Of a stretch of DNA of 64,000 bases, positions 22,312 through 33,289 are shown piece after piece. The notes beneath the pieces were generated by a model, which saw only the letters and a program-made list of their open reading frames with translations, did no database searches and was not told the DNA's origin. This stretch comes from Kingdonia uniflora. Lineage: Eukaryota; Streptophyta; Magnoliopsida; Ranunculales; Circaeasteraceae. How positions within the stretch are numbered: the stretch's first letter is position 1; each line of letters starts with the position of its first letter. The DNA is taken from assembly GCA_014058105.1 (NCBI GenBank), contig JACGCM010000006.1, positions 1-64,000 on the forward strand, written 5' to 3'. Both the position numbers and the translations under genes were made by a program.

Positions 22312-25300
22312 TCACTCATCATAAACTGGGTCTAGAAGCTTCAAGTCTTCATTGGTGAAGTTAAAATGTTCATAATAAGGCTTAAGCCTTTGCCCGTTCA
22401 CTTTTGGTATTTTGCCAGTACTCGGTTCTTCAACCTCAACCGCCCCATGTGGATATACCGTTTTAACAATGAGAGGCCCGGTCCATCATGATCGTAGTTT
22501 GCCAAGAAATAAATGCAACCTAGAATAGTACAACAAGACTTTTTGGTTTGGTTTAAATGATTTTTGCAAAATGTTTTTATCGTGAAATGCTTTCATGCGC
22601 TCCTTGTAAGTCTTTGCTGAATGGTATGCATCATTCCGTAGTTCTTCTAACTCATTGAGTTGAAGCTTGCGATGCAAACCATTCCTCCCAATGTCAAAGT
22701 TGAAGGTCTTTATTGCCCAATATGCTCGGTGTTCTAATTCAACTAGAAGGTGACAAGCCTTTCCATAGACTAGCCGGTAAGGGGACATTCCAATAGGTGT
22801 CTTAAAAGCAGTACGATAAGCCCAAAGAGCATCGTTTAGTCGAGTTGACCAATCTTTACGGTTTGGTCTTATCATTTTTTGAAGAATATTCTTGATTTCA
22901 CGATTGGAAACCTCCACTTGCCCACTAGTTTGTGGATGGTACGGTGTAGCAACCTTGTGTGTTGCTCCAAATTTTTCATTAAGTTCGCAAACATTCGACT
23001 GTTAAAATGTGACCCCCCCATCACAAATTATTGCCCTCGGCGTACCAAAACAAGAAAAAATATTCTCTTTAATAAATTCAATAACAACCGAACTATCATT
23101 GGTCATGGTAGGAATAGCTTCAACCCACTTAGTCACATAGTCAACGGCTAAAAGGATATATATGAACCCAAAAGATGGGGTGAAGGTACCCATAAAGTCT
23201 ATGCCCCAAACATCAAATGATTCAACGATCAAGATTGGGTTTAGTGGCATCATATTCCTATGGGACAAGGCTCCCATTCTCTGACATCTATCACAAGCCT
23301 TGCAAAATTCATGAGCATCACGAAATAAGGTAGGCTAATAAAATCCACACTGTAAAATTTTTGCAGAGGTCTTTTTGGAGCTGAAGTGACCACCAGAAGC
23401 TTGGGAGTGACAAAATTTTATAACTTCGGTATGCTCAGAATCTGGGACATCTCCTAATGATTTGATCAGAACAATATTTGAACAGGTACGGGTCATCCCA
23501 GAAAAAGTGTCGGGCCTCACTAAGAAATTTATTCTTATCTGGCTTGGTCCAAAAACTAAGAAGGTGCCCTGTGGCAAGATAATTCGCTATGTCTGCAAAC
23601 CATGGTATAGAAGACATAGAGCGAATGGACATGAGTTGCTCGTCAGGAAAGGACTCACAAATAGGTAACGACCTATCTAAAGAATCATTGTCTATTCGAG
23701 AAAGGTGGTCAGCTACCACATTCTCGGCACCTTTTTTATCCCGAATCTCAATATCAAACTCCTGAAGTAATAATATCCATCGGATTAAGCGTTGTTTGGT
23801 GTCCATCATGGTAAGAAGGTGTTTGATAACAGCATGATCCGTATAGACTATTACTTTAGAACCTATGAGATACGAACGGAATTTTTCTAGAGCAAAGACT
23901 ATCGCTAGAAGTTCTTTCTCTGTGGTTGTGTAATTGAGTTGCGCATCATTAAGAGTTTTACTGGTATAATAGATGGCATGCGGAAGGTTATCAATGTGTT
24001 GTACCAAAACTGCACCAATGGCATAGTCAGATGCATCACACATCAACTCGAAAGGTTCGTTCCAATTTGGAGGTTGGATGATGGGTGATGATGTTAGACG
24101 TGTTTGGAGATTCTCAAAAGCTTTAAGACACGAATCATTGAATAAAAAGGTGGTGTCCTTGGCGAGGAGATTTCTGAGGGGTTGAGCAATTTTGCTAAAC
24201 TCAGGAACAAAACGTCGATAAAATCCTGCATGCCCCAAGAATGAACGAACATCCTTGACTGTTCGTGGGGGTGGGAGACTAGATATGACATCGATCTTGG
24301 CTTTATCTACTTCGATACCCTTTGCTGATATGACATGTCCTAATACTATGCCTTTTTTCACCATAAAGTAACATTTTTCCAAATTTAGAACAAGATTTTT
24401 CTGCTGACACCTAGCAAGAACAATAGATAAGTGGTGGAGACATTGGTCAAACGAATCTCCGAAGAGGGAGAAGTCGTCCATGAAAACTTCAAGAAAACGC
24501 TCAGCCATGTCAGAGAAAATGCTCAACATACATCGCTGAAATGTTGTTGTAGCATTGCATAACCCAAATGGCATGCGGCAATAGGCAAAGGTTCTAAAAG
24601 GACAAGTAAACGTGGTTTTCTCTTAGTCCTCTAGAGCGATGGTTATTTGATTGTACCCAGAATACCCATCAAGAAAACAATAGTATTCATGATCAGCGAG
24701 ACGTTCAAGCATTTAATCCATGAATGGTAAGGGAAAATGATCTTTTCGAGTGATCGAATTGAGTTTTCTATAATCTATACACACTCGCCACCCTGTGGTC
24801 ATGCGAGTGGGGACAAGATCATTGTGATCATTCTTTACAACAATGATTCCAGACTTTTTAGGAACAACATGAATTGGGCTTACCCATGGGCTGTCAGAAA
24901 TAGGATAAATGATCCTAGCGTCAAGCAGTTTCGAAATTTCTTTTCTCACAACCTCAGCCATAGTCGGGTTAAGCATTCGTTGTCCTTCTCTAGACTTCGT
25001 GGCATTATCCTCGAGTTTTATCTTGTGCATGCATACAGAAGGACTAATACCCTTAATATCTTAAATGTTCCATCCAAGAGTTTTTGTGTTTCCCTTTAAT
25101 ACACGCATTAATTTCTCTTTATTCTCAGGTTCAAGGTCGGATGCTATGATAGCAGGAAGAGTCTCATTAGGACCTAGGTAGACATATTTGAGATTTTCAG
25201 GGAGAGGTTTAAGTTCTAACCTAACGGGCACTTCTTCCGCTTCTGGAATAAGATCCTTGACTTTCAGCATTTCAACATTATCATTGTTATCCACAATAGG

Positions 25301-26785
25301 AACAGAATCCAACAAGGCATTGACTTCATTGATAAGGTCATCAACATCTAAATTATCTCCAAAATGTGCAAGACAAGCTTTTAAGGGGTCCCTAGGATTG
25401 GAACTATGAAATATACTGTTTACAACAGTACCAAGCATGTTACACTCATCGGGTTCATTTTCAAACGGAGTATGAGTTGCATTGAAGATATTCAGATCGA
25501 TGGTCTTATTCCCATAAGTCAACTTCATAGCTCCTCTACGGCAATTTATCAATGCATTAGCAGTGGGCAAGAAAGGTCGACCAAGGATCACAGGTATCTC
25601 ACTATTTGGGTCTTCTACCGGGTTTGTGTCAAGGACCACAAAGTCGACAGGATAGAAAAAATTGTCAACCTGGACAAGTACATCCATCGCAACTCCCCTA
25701 GGAATTCTAATGGATCGATCAGCTAGTTACAAGGTTCTATGTGTCGGTTTTAGTCCATCTAGACCTAGCTGCTCATATACCGAATAAGGGATCAAGTTGA
25801 CAATGGCACCTAAATCAAGTAAGGCTTTTCCGATGCGATTTGTCCCTATGTGACAAAAAATTGTCGGCATTCCTGGATCTTTGTATTTCATGGGTGCTTT
25901 GTTCAAGATTATAGAGCTAACCTGAGCATCCAATTGAATAACATTTTCACTGTCATGGACATTGAAAGCTTTCTTGGAAACATTCATACGTTTCTTGAAC
26001 ATGCAGAGGTCCTTGAGATGTTTTACATAGGAAGGAATCCGTCGTAACGCATCGAGGAAAGGAATAGTGATCTTAAGATTCTTGAACATCTCCTTAACCT
26101 CTTTATTGGGAATGTTCTTCCTATTGACTAAAAACCGTTGGGGAAAAGGTGCTCTAGGGATTCTAGGCGGATCATTTTCGATAATCTTCTCACTTAGCAA
26201 GACCTGCCCAGTCTTTTCCTCAACAAAAGGAGTTTCTTCAGATATAGGTTTGCCTCCTTCTGTAACTTTCTCGGTACTAGGATTAGGACTTTCACGTGAT
26301 TTGTCCTCAGGCATCCTAACTTTGTTGTCTATAGTCTTTCCACTTCTAAGTGTAATCACCGCATTCGCCTGATCGCGGTGTAAACTCTCGGTTTGATCCT
26401 TCGGATTAGGTTGGGTTTGACTTGGAAACGTACCTTTGTCTCTAGTACTTAACCCAGATGCCAATTGAGCAATTGATGCTTCTATTTGACTCATGGATTG
26501 CTGATTCATTTGCATGAATTGTTGCATCAACTGGTTATTAGATTGCAATAGGGCTTGGATGCCATCATCCGAAGATGGATTCCTATTCTGAGGAGAAACG
26601 TAAGGAGTATTTTGCTGAAAAGGTTGGTGATTGGGAGTAAAGGACACACCACCTTTATTTTGATTTGAATTACTCCCTTGGTAATACGGTCTACCAGAAT
26701 AGTTATTCGAATTATTCATCCCTGAAGAATTCCCTTGATGATGTGACTGGTTATAAGGAAAAGATGAAGGTTTTTGATGAAACAT
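22312..26785 (-). pseudogene. pol polyprotein of Athila (protease, RT, RNase H, integrase)
   Basis: Protease (25,061-26,000): GKALLDLGAIVNLIP and PVILGRPFLPTANALINC; the usual D-S/T-G reads DLG. RT (23,900-25,030): [29 protein letters not shown] and the catalytic FMDDFSLFG. RNase H (23,690-24,050): [36 protein letters not shown]. Integrase (22,312-23,577): [35 protein letters not shown]. The end after an R-to-stop at 22,486 is GQRLKPYYEH and DPVYDE. Stops replace Q or W at about 25,727, 24,713, 24,620 and 23,335; another in-frame stop is at 25,061. Frameshifts occur near 23,440, 23,020 and 22,995. One frame serves most of pol, so it was recently coding. Confidence 0.9.
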
Positions 26786-26839
26786 ATTTACCTAATCCTT
26801 CCTAGTTTCCCTAATTTCATGAATCAAAGGGCAATCCTG

Positions 26840-27927
26840 AGTATAATGTCCAACATCGTCACACGCAGCACAAGCTTGCATCTCAGCATGAAAAATTTGT
26901 GCTTTAACGGACATTTTATTTTTCCCTATTTCTAAGGACTTTATCTTACGCGGATGGTCGTCAGCGTAGCTTCCGAATTGGAGTTAGATCCAACTCTAAA
27001 GGCATTACCCTCCTTTTCTTGAATATCAATTTTTCTCATGGTACCCCAGGTTTGCAATTTTTCAGCCATCTCTTCTAAGAAGTCCAAACCCTCTACATCA
27101 TCCTTATCAATGAATTTCCCTAAACAAAAGGATTTTATAGTTCTCTTGGTTTCAGCATCTAATCCATCATAAAGATTTCTAGTTAGGACCCAGGAGTCGA
27201 TACCGTGATGAGGGCACTGTAGGATCAGTCCCTTAAATCTCTCAAGATAATCCTTTAAGCTTTCTCCATGAAGTTGGGTAATCCTAAGATTGGCCCTACG
27301 AAGGATCTCAGTTTTCTCAAGAGAGAAAAACTTCTTGTAAAAGGCTTCAGTAAGCATCTCAAAACTCGTGATTGATTTTGGCCGTAGAGCTTGAAGCCAG
27401 CTCTTAGCTTTCCCTAGTAAAGAAAAGGGAAACAACACGAGTTTCATGGCCTCCATTTCGTTCTCATTCCTATACTTTTGGAGGAACATTAAGTCATCAA
27501 AATCCCTAATATGAGCGTATGGGTTCTCATCTTCACCTCCTGAGAATTTTGGCAATGAATTGATGAGCGCATTTCTAAGTTCAAATTGCCCAGTTGTAGG
27601 AGGTAAAACAATGCACGAGGCACGATTTGTCATTTTTGGGAACATGTGATCCTTAAGAGGAATTCGCATGGGTCCCTGACCATTCTCATTATCATTGGCA
27701 TCTCCCATCTCAAGTGATTGGGGTGGAACACTAAATGGAGTGAATGAGGAAATTGGACTCGGATTAAGTCTCAATGGAGAGACTGGGAAATCAAAAGTTT
27801 CTAACTCACCCTCAACAGGGAAGAGTTCCCTACGAGTAAGGATTGTAGGGTCTCTCGTATCAATAGAGATTAGAATCTCCAGTTGGGTTGACTCGCCTAC
27901 CTCAAAGTGGATCGGAATATCTATCAA
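26840..27927 (-). pseudogene. gag of Athila
   Basis: A 328-codon open stretch (26,941-27,927) shows the Athila capsid: PLKDHMFPKMTNRASCIVLP, GQFELRNALINSLPKFSG, ENPYAHIRDFDDL, KLVLFPFSLLGKAKSWLQAL and LKDYLERFKGLILQCPHHGI. A zinc knuckle CAACDDVGHYTQDC follows in another frame at about 26,845-26,885, so a frameshift separates capsid from nucleocapsid. The glutamine-rich linker continues into the pol frame at 26,785. Gag forms the particle that packages the RNA. The likely true start lies slightly upstream of 27,927, where a stop interrupts. Confidence 0.85.
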
Positions 27928-27999
27928 ATCAGATTCTCTAAGCCTCTCAAGACGACTTTTAGGCCCTCGAAACCATTATTTCATACACTAATAGATGTG

Positions 28000-28912
28000 C
28001 GCACTATGATGATCACACAACAATGAGGTGCACAAAAAATAAACACAACAAACTTTTCAGATGGGACTTAATTAAGGTCAAGTTGTGTATACTCGTTTTA
28101 GCAATAACTCACGTGCAGTTCTAGTCACCTAGAAGCACTTGTACTGGAAGGTGAGGCAAACCGCTTAGAATCACCTTTCCACACTAGTTATGCCAGGGAA
28201 CATACTTCCTCCAGACAAACGTAGCCACTATCAGGGGTCTTAATGAGCGCGTTCCTAATGTTCCAGGTCCGAGCTCTATAAGCCTTTTTGTCTATCTATG
28301 TATTTTATGGCTTAATCTTGGTTTCTTTTAAAGTCAATGTCCTGTTCCGTAAAATGTTAAACCGGGTCGTGACCTCTCGGGGTCCTAGTATGCGGTGCCA
28401 CACACGGGTGATGAAATCGCGCTTTTTGTTTGCCCTTTATCTAAAGTTTAGAATTTAAAAGTACACAAACATCAGGCACATGAACAAAAATTGACCGCTT
28501 CGCAGGAGGGTGCGGTGGAAGAAAGTACTTGCGGGGCAACCTTTTTAGGGGCTCGTTGTTTACCCCGGTAAAACTGTTGAGATGGCACACCCGGGCTCTC
28601 TGGCTCAAGTAGGCGTTGTAGAGAGGTCCTCCCCGGATATGGGTTCCAATATTGCGCCTGCAGAAGAAAAAAAATACAATTTTATCCTCGCTTTAATTAC
28701 AAATTCTTCGCACAAGAGTACAATATTTTGCCTCACTACAAGTCACTCAAAGAGATGAAGAAAAGATAACCCTATCTAGTTTTTGGTCGGTCCTTAGCTT
28801 CCTTTGGTAGTCACTGTAAAACAAAGAAAATAGTCACCGCAAAGCAAAGAAAAATTCTTCAAAGTGCAAAAGTAAAATAAAAATGTAATAAACGAAATTT
28901 ATCTTCTAAAAA
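28000..28912 (-). other. Athila 5' leader
   Basis: This is about 0.9 kb between the 5' LTR and gag. It has no long ORF. No clear TGG-starting primer site adjoins the LTR end: the - strand reads TTTTTAGAAGATAAATTTCG there. A TGGCACCG motif occurs only about 530 bases inside. CAG sites before TGACT and GCGCAATATTGG could be splice acceptors of a leader intron. Confidence 0.45.
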
Positions 28913-30043
28913 TGATAACGGTCAAAATCCGGTGTTTAGTATGGGTAAAAATTAGAGTGTCGTTCACTTTCGAACGGAACTAAAAATTAGTTTTGGTCTT
29001 GTGTTTTAGTAATCTAAGGTTGTAAAACAATAAAAATCAATGATATGATTTTAATCAAGAATAAAGGTCTATGAATTTCGGATTTTACCACCATTTACAT
29101 ACAATATCAACATAGTATCATATATTAAATTCTACACTTAATTGAAATAACAAACTTCGACCTTTTGTCGATGTAATCCCATGATTAATTATAACTCAAG
29201 CAGAATATATTGTATGAACTAAGTATGTACTAAAAACACACTCCATGAAAGCTATGCTAACTATGAAATGTTAATTAGGATCATACCTTAGAAAAATACA
29301 ATATTAATACAATTTTACTATATTATTTGAGAATCACAAAACTCTTCTTATATCTCTACTTAAAGAGATCATAGGATGATAATGGATGTCTCCAACAATA
29401 TAGTTTTGGGATTTGTGATAATATGCTCATATTGCGTTGGAGAAAAATACATTCTACTACATGATATCATACGTTTATGGCGGATCCATCCTCACCCCTA
29501 GTGAAGACTTAGCGGCCATTATAACAACTATAAAACCTAAATGATATGAGAATGAAATGAACATAAACTAACAACAAAAAGAGGAATTTTATTGACTTAC
29601 AAAATGAAATACTCCAAATGCTTACAAGACTTGCACCAACTTACTCCAATAATGCTCTCTTGCACTCTACAATAATGATTCTCTCAAAATTGGATGATCT
29701 TATGAGCTCACTACCTCTCTTTTTATAGATGAAGGAGAGGGTTCTTACATTTATTATTAGATTTATAACTTATGCCATGAATGTACATAAATTTGTAACC
29801 TCCAAGAGTTATCCTCCAAAATTGTAACCTCTCCATGTGGGACCCTTGTGTTTGACAACTCTACATCTTTCTTCAACAGTTCATTATTTGAGCTATATAT
29901 CCCGGCATTTGCACATATTTGGTAAATGAGCTCCATGTGACCTGAAATATAAAAATTGGTTTTGTAAATCATGTTTAATAATAAAATTAAGAATAATAAA
30001 CATTAAGTCATAGGGGAATAGTGGTCATTTTATGTGTCCATCA
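28913..30043 (-). repeat. Athila 5' LTR (right copy)
   Basis: The LTR is 1,131 bp with the same ends as the left LTR (TGATG and TTATCA on the - strand). Its outer flank AAGTC matches the flank of the stub at 9,594-9,598. At LTR bases 21, 40 and 56 it agrees with the stub rather than with the left LTR. Confidence 0.9.
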
Positions 30044-30387
30044 AAGTCTAATACTTAGTTCTTTCGCCCACATTTACACCTACATAGAGGGCTAAATATT
30101 TCAATTAATTTTTATATTCTTTTTCCTTAATTTTTTTGCACCAAATAAAACAAAAAAACAAAAAATAAATTATTTTGATATATTTCCATGGTACTTATCC
30201 ATCTAATAAGTAGCACAACACATTTTCAGACTTCACTTTTTCCTCCTACAATAAGTGACAAGACTTTCCAAATATAGCCAATTTTCAAAATTCAAAACCC
30301 ACAAAAGAAGTATTAGAAATCATCTAAACTAGTATCAAAGTAATTTTAATAACACAATTAGAAAATCAACGCAAACACTACTAACCC

Positions 30388-30626
30388 TCAATGGCAGAGG
30401 ATGAATCCGTAACAAAAAATGCATCCTCCTTCACAATGATATTCGGTAGCACATAATCTGGATCTTCAACAAAAAAAACTACATCTTCCTTCTGCAAACG
30501 ATAACAAATCTTTGGATTTTCCTCACTCACAACTCTACAATCACGAGTTCTCTCACTCTCTATCTGGATTTTCATCTTTCTATTTTCTGTAAAGGTTTAA
30601 AAGGAAGGAGGGAAGGATTATTTATC
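30388..30626 (-). pseudogene. Exon 1 of the large antisense gene of element A
   Basis: The ATG at 30,575 opens MKIQIESERTRDCRVVSEEN and ends ...SSSAIEG at a GTTAGTAG donor, the same donor as exon 1 of element B. A TATA-like block is at 30,617-30,626. The protein sequence differs strongly from B exon 1, so this exon evolves fast. The next exon lies at 9,570 downward, beyond the Athila insertion, which is therefore in intron 1 or close to exon 2. Confidence 0.5.
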
Positions 30627-31089
30627 TCTTCTTCTTTCGAACCACTGGCAATTATTGGAACTTGCGTAAGCCGCCCTCGGTTTCCCAACTGAGGCATCTT
30701 TTCCACTGCCTCTGTCAATCCACTCATGCCTTTTGGGAAGAGATATTTTATCATCATTACAACCACATCTCGCATTAAATATATTTCTTTCTCTCTCTCT
30801 TCTACTCTACCTCCTCTCAGAACACTCTATATCCCTCATAACAAAAATCACTGCACTACAATTCTAATACTTTTTTTTCTCGAACTACTGATATCAAAAC
30901 TCCCACTCGCACAATCCAACTTATTTATACCTACTTCGACGACATTGCCAAGGCTCCACACATTCAAATTTAAAATATTCAAACAAATTCCACATTAAAC
31001 AGGAGACAAATATGTAAAATCAAAACATAAGATATTATTTCTTTATTAACAACTTTACATTCATTCGACCTGACATTATACAACCTCTC

Positions 31090-31459
31090 AAACATAATTG
31101 CATTTAAAACATCCCAAATGACCTACAACACTACATCTGATCAACTCACAACCAGCGACCATCTCATCCTCATCAGCTATCTCATCCAAAGAGATTTCTT
31201 TTACAGTAATCTTTCAAGCTTCAGAGTCAACAATCATATCACGAAACACATTACACCAAAAATGTTGGTCCGGCTCGATATCTTGCTCCCTTGTAGTCAA
31301 CCCTTCGAGCTGCACCACAGATACAGACAACTCGACATTATACCCGAGATACCCGAACAACCGTTCACAAACTTCTGCTACTTTTATGGCCAAACGACCC
31401 TCAACCACATGACGAACTCTCTGAGAGCGAGTCGTCACCGTGTGTACTAATTTACACAT
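31090..31459 (-). pseudogene. Small antisense ORF 2 of element A
   Basis: The frame reads MCKLVHTVTTRSQRVRHVV, with LAIKVAEVCERLFGYLGYN, DQHFWCNVFRDMIVDSEA, one stop, and then KITVKEISLDE, GCELIRC and HLGCFKCNYV. It aligns with element B at 10,859-11,213. A TATA-like site lies at 31,472-31,482. Its function is unknown. It has fewer breaks than the B copy. Confidence 0.55.
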
Positions 31460-31830
31460 TGGCCTACTACCTTATTTATAAACGAAGAGTACGATAAAAT
31501 GCAATCCCATCTTTTATGCCAAAAAGATATTAACTGATAACCATCACAGCTGTCAAAGTTATCCACCCTAACAAAATAGATACTTATTCAAACTGCCAAC
31601 ATCAGCTCAAGGAATACATAATTATTTTGTCATACGAACTTACTGTTATCTACAGTTCGGTCCAACAAGCTTTCACAACTTATAAAACGCATAATCAATT
31701 CTAAACATTTAACACCTTCAGTTCAAGAAGTTTCTGTTTATTTTTTTTATTTAAAAAAAAAAAGAGTACTACAACAAAAAAGATAAAGAACAAAGCAAAA
31801 CAAATACAAAATGGTTTCTAAGAAAACCAA

Positions 31831-32145
31831 TCACAAGCGCAACAGCGGCGCGGCCTCCGCATAGGCGTCAGCATCTTTATCCTCATCCGCTATAGCCTCC
31901 TCCGCAAGAAGACGAAAACGTTCCCTGCACCGCTGCCCCAATATGTGCATACAATGAAAACGAAACATTTGAAAATATTCCTCATCAGCCTCCACTGCCT
32001 CATAGATCGTCATACCTTGATAAGTAGGACGGGCAGGGATAGGAGTAGGAATATCAAGGGACTGGGTCCCAAAGTAGTTAAATTATAGTTTTTGCACTTT
32101 AGCAAGAACTCTAGCCTCAAAAGCTTGAAGTCTGGTAGTCACCAT
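31831..32145 (-). pseudogene. Small antisense ORF 1 of element A
   Basis: It starts MVTTRLQAFEARVLAKVQKL, has one stop (the next residues are FNYFGTQSLDIPTPIP), and continues to RFRLLAEEAIADEDKDADAY. It aligns throughout with the 103-codon ORF at 9,791 in element B. The A copy is broken by a single stop. It is acidic at the end and no domain was recognised. A TATA-like block at 32,213-32,222 is about 70 bases upstream, as in B. Confidence 0.55.
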
Positions 32146-32445
32146 TTTTTACTTACAGGGAAACTGAGAAGAAAAGTACTTGCAGAATAATAACCGTCAG
32201 TTTACCAGCAGTAATACTTATAGAAGAACTACATTCAATGCAAAAAAGGATTCCCAACACAGTCATCATTAAAAGAAATAGTTTTTGGGAAACCCAACAA
32301 CTAATTACAACAATGCTTTACAATTCTGAGAAGAAGACGACCACATTAGCAAAGTCATCATTACCTTGGTTAGACAAAACCTATTCACATTCCAAAAACA
32401 AACTCGATTGAAATTTCTCAACTCAAGACACCCGTGTCTTTAGTT

Positions 32446-32458
32446 GAGAGGGGGCAAT
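32446..32458 (+). promoter_or_regulatory. Polypurine tract of element A
   Basis: GAGAGGGGGCAAT directly precedes the LTR start TGTAGGGACC. This is the expected plus-strand primer and confirms that the LTR is the 3' one of a + strand element. Confidence 0.7.
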
Positions 32459-32965
32459 TGTAGGGACCTGCCCCTCGAGCTGAGGTAGTAACAAACTAGT
32501 ATCATGCAAGACTCACGCCAAAATACACGTGACATACACCCTGTCAACAGTGACACCTAGACCACGAACTGAAGAATAACATGGCTTGAGCACTCCAAGC
32601 CAAACAGAATAAGTCAATGACACCTATCTCCCACGAACTAGCAGTTACATGAATAACTCACACTTTCCCCCATTCTAGGAGAACGTGCTAATCCACGAAA
32701 ACGAACTGAGAATGAGGTCTATAAAAACGATAAGTTCCAAAGGAGAAAAGACCAAGTTTTTTTAGCTCATGAAATCACAAATTGTAATCAAATTATCAAA
32801 CTCAAGCAATAAAGTTACTTCTACTAAATCCTCGAGCCGAAGTCGTGGTTTTCACCTATTCAAAAGTTTCCACGCTAAACATCTGTGTCAATTTATATTC
32901 TTTGTTGTAATATTTTTGTACATTTGGTATAAGAGTCATTCGAGCTACAAAAATCGGGCCTTACA
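32459..32965 (+). repeat. 3' LTR of Tat element A
   Basis: The LTR is 507 bp, starts TGTAGGGACC and ends GGCCTTACA. Its last ~195 bases match window positions 1-195. A TATA box (CTATAAAAAC) is at 32,719-32,728. The outer flank is GAAAC, but the left flank of the element lies outside the window, so the duplication cannot be tested. Confidence 0.85.
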
Positions 32966-33250
32966 GAAACATCAATTAGTAATCAAAGATTTATTCTAAC
33001 ATTATAATGAAGACATGCATCGGTTGGAGAAAATAAAAAACTAAAAAAATATTATGTTGGAAAAATTCACATTTTGGAAATTACTAATATAACGCCAAAG
33101 ATAGGTAATATTTTTTATGGAAATTAGGGTGACAGTCGAGGCACATGAAATTATTTGTTTTAGCAAAAGGTAAGCTATTTATTTATGAATAATCAAAGAT
33201 ACATGAGTTTAGGAGGAAGTAGACATGTCCTACTTTCAACTAGAATTAGC
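32966..33250. other. Spacer between element A and the LINE
   Basis: This is AT-rich sequence with no ORF, repeat or RNA gene that I can recognise. It may include the decayed 3' untranslated end of the LINE. Confidence 0.5.
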
Positions 33251-33289
33251 TATTTGAATCTATAATAAGCTGTGAAAGGTGCTTCAACT

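Larger units (their letters stand above)
19778..30043 (-). mobile_element. Athila-type Ty3/gypsy retrotransposon with two LTRs
   Basis: The LTRs are at 19,778-20,909 (3') and 28,913-30,043 (5'). Gag is at 26,840-27,927 and pol at 22,312-26,785, all on the - strand. A polypurine tract (AAGTTTGGGGGTATT on the - strand) adjoins the 3' LTR, the usual Athila arrangement. Gag and pol sequences are of Athila type. The left outer flank (AGTAA) and right outer flank (AAGTC) differ, so the two LTRs probably come from two insertions that recombined. Pol contains several stops and frameshifts. Confidence 0.9.
30044..32965 (+). mobile_element. Retrotransposon A, right part with 3' LTR
   Basis: This is the continuation of element A after the Athila insertion. 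It starts with the AAGTC duplication and holds, on the - strand, exon 1 of the large antisense gene and the two small antisense ORFs. It ends on the + strand with a polypurine run and the 3' LTR. The gene order mirrors element B at 9,791-11,900, which shows that the two separated pieces (1-9,598 and this one) were one element. Confidence 0.8.

Noticed and set aside
28913..28930. Athila primer-binding site next to the 5' LTR
   Set aside because: The bases after the LTR (TTTTTAGAAG on the - strand) do not start with TGG and match no tRNA end that I know, so no PBS was annotated.
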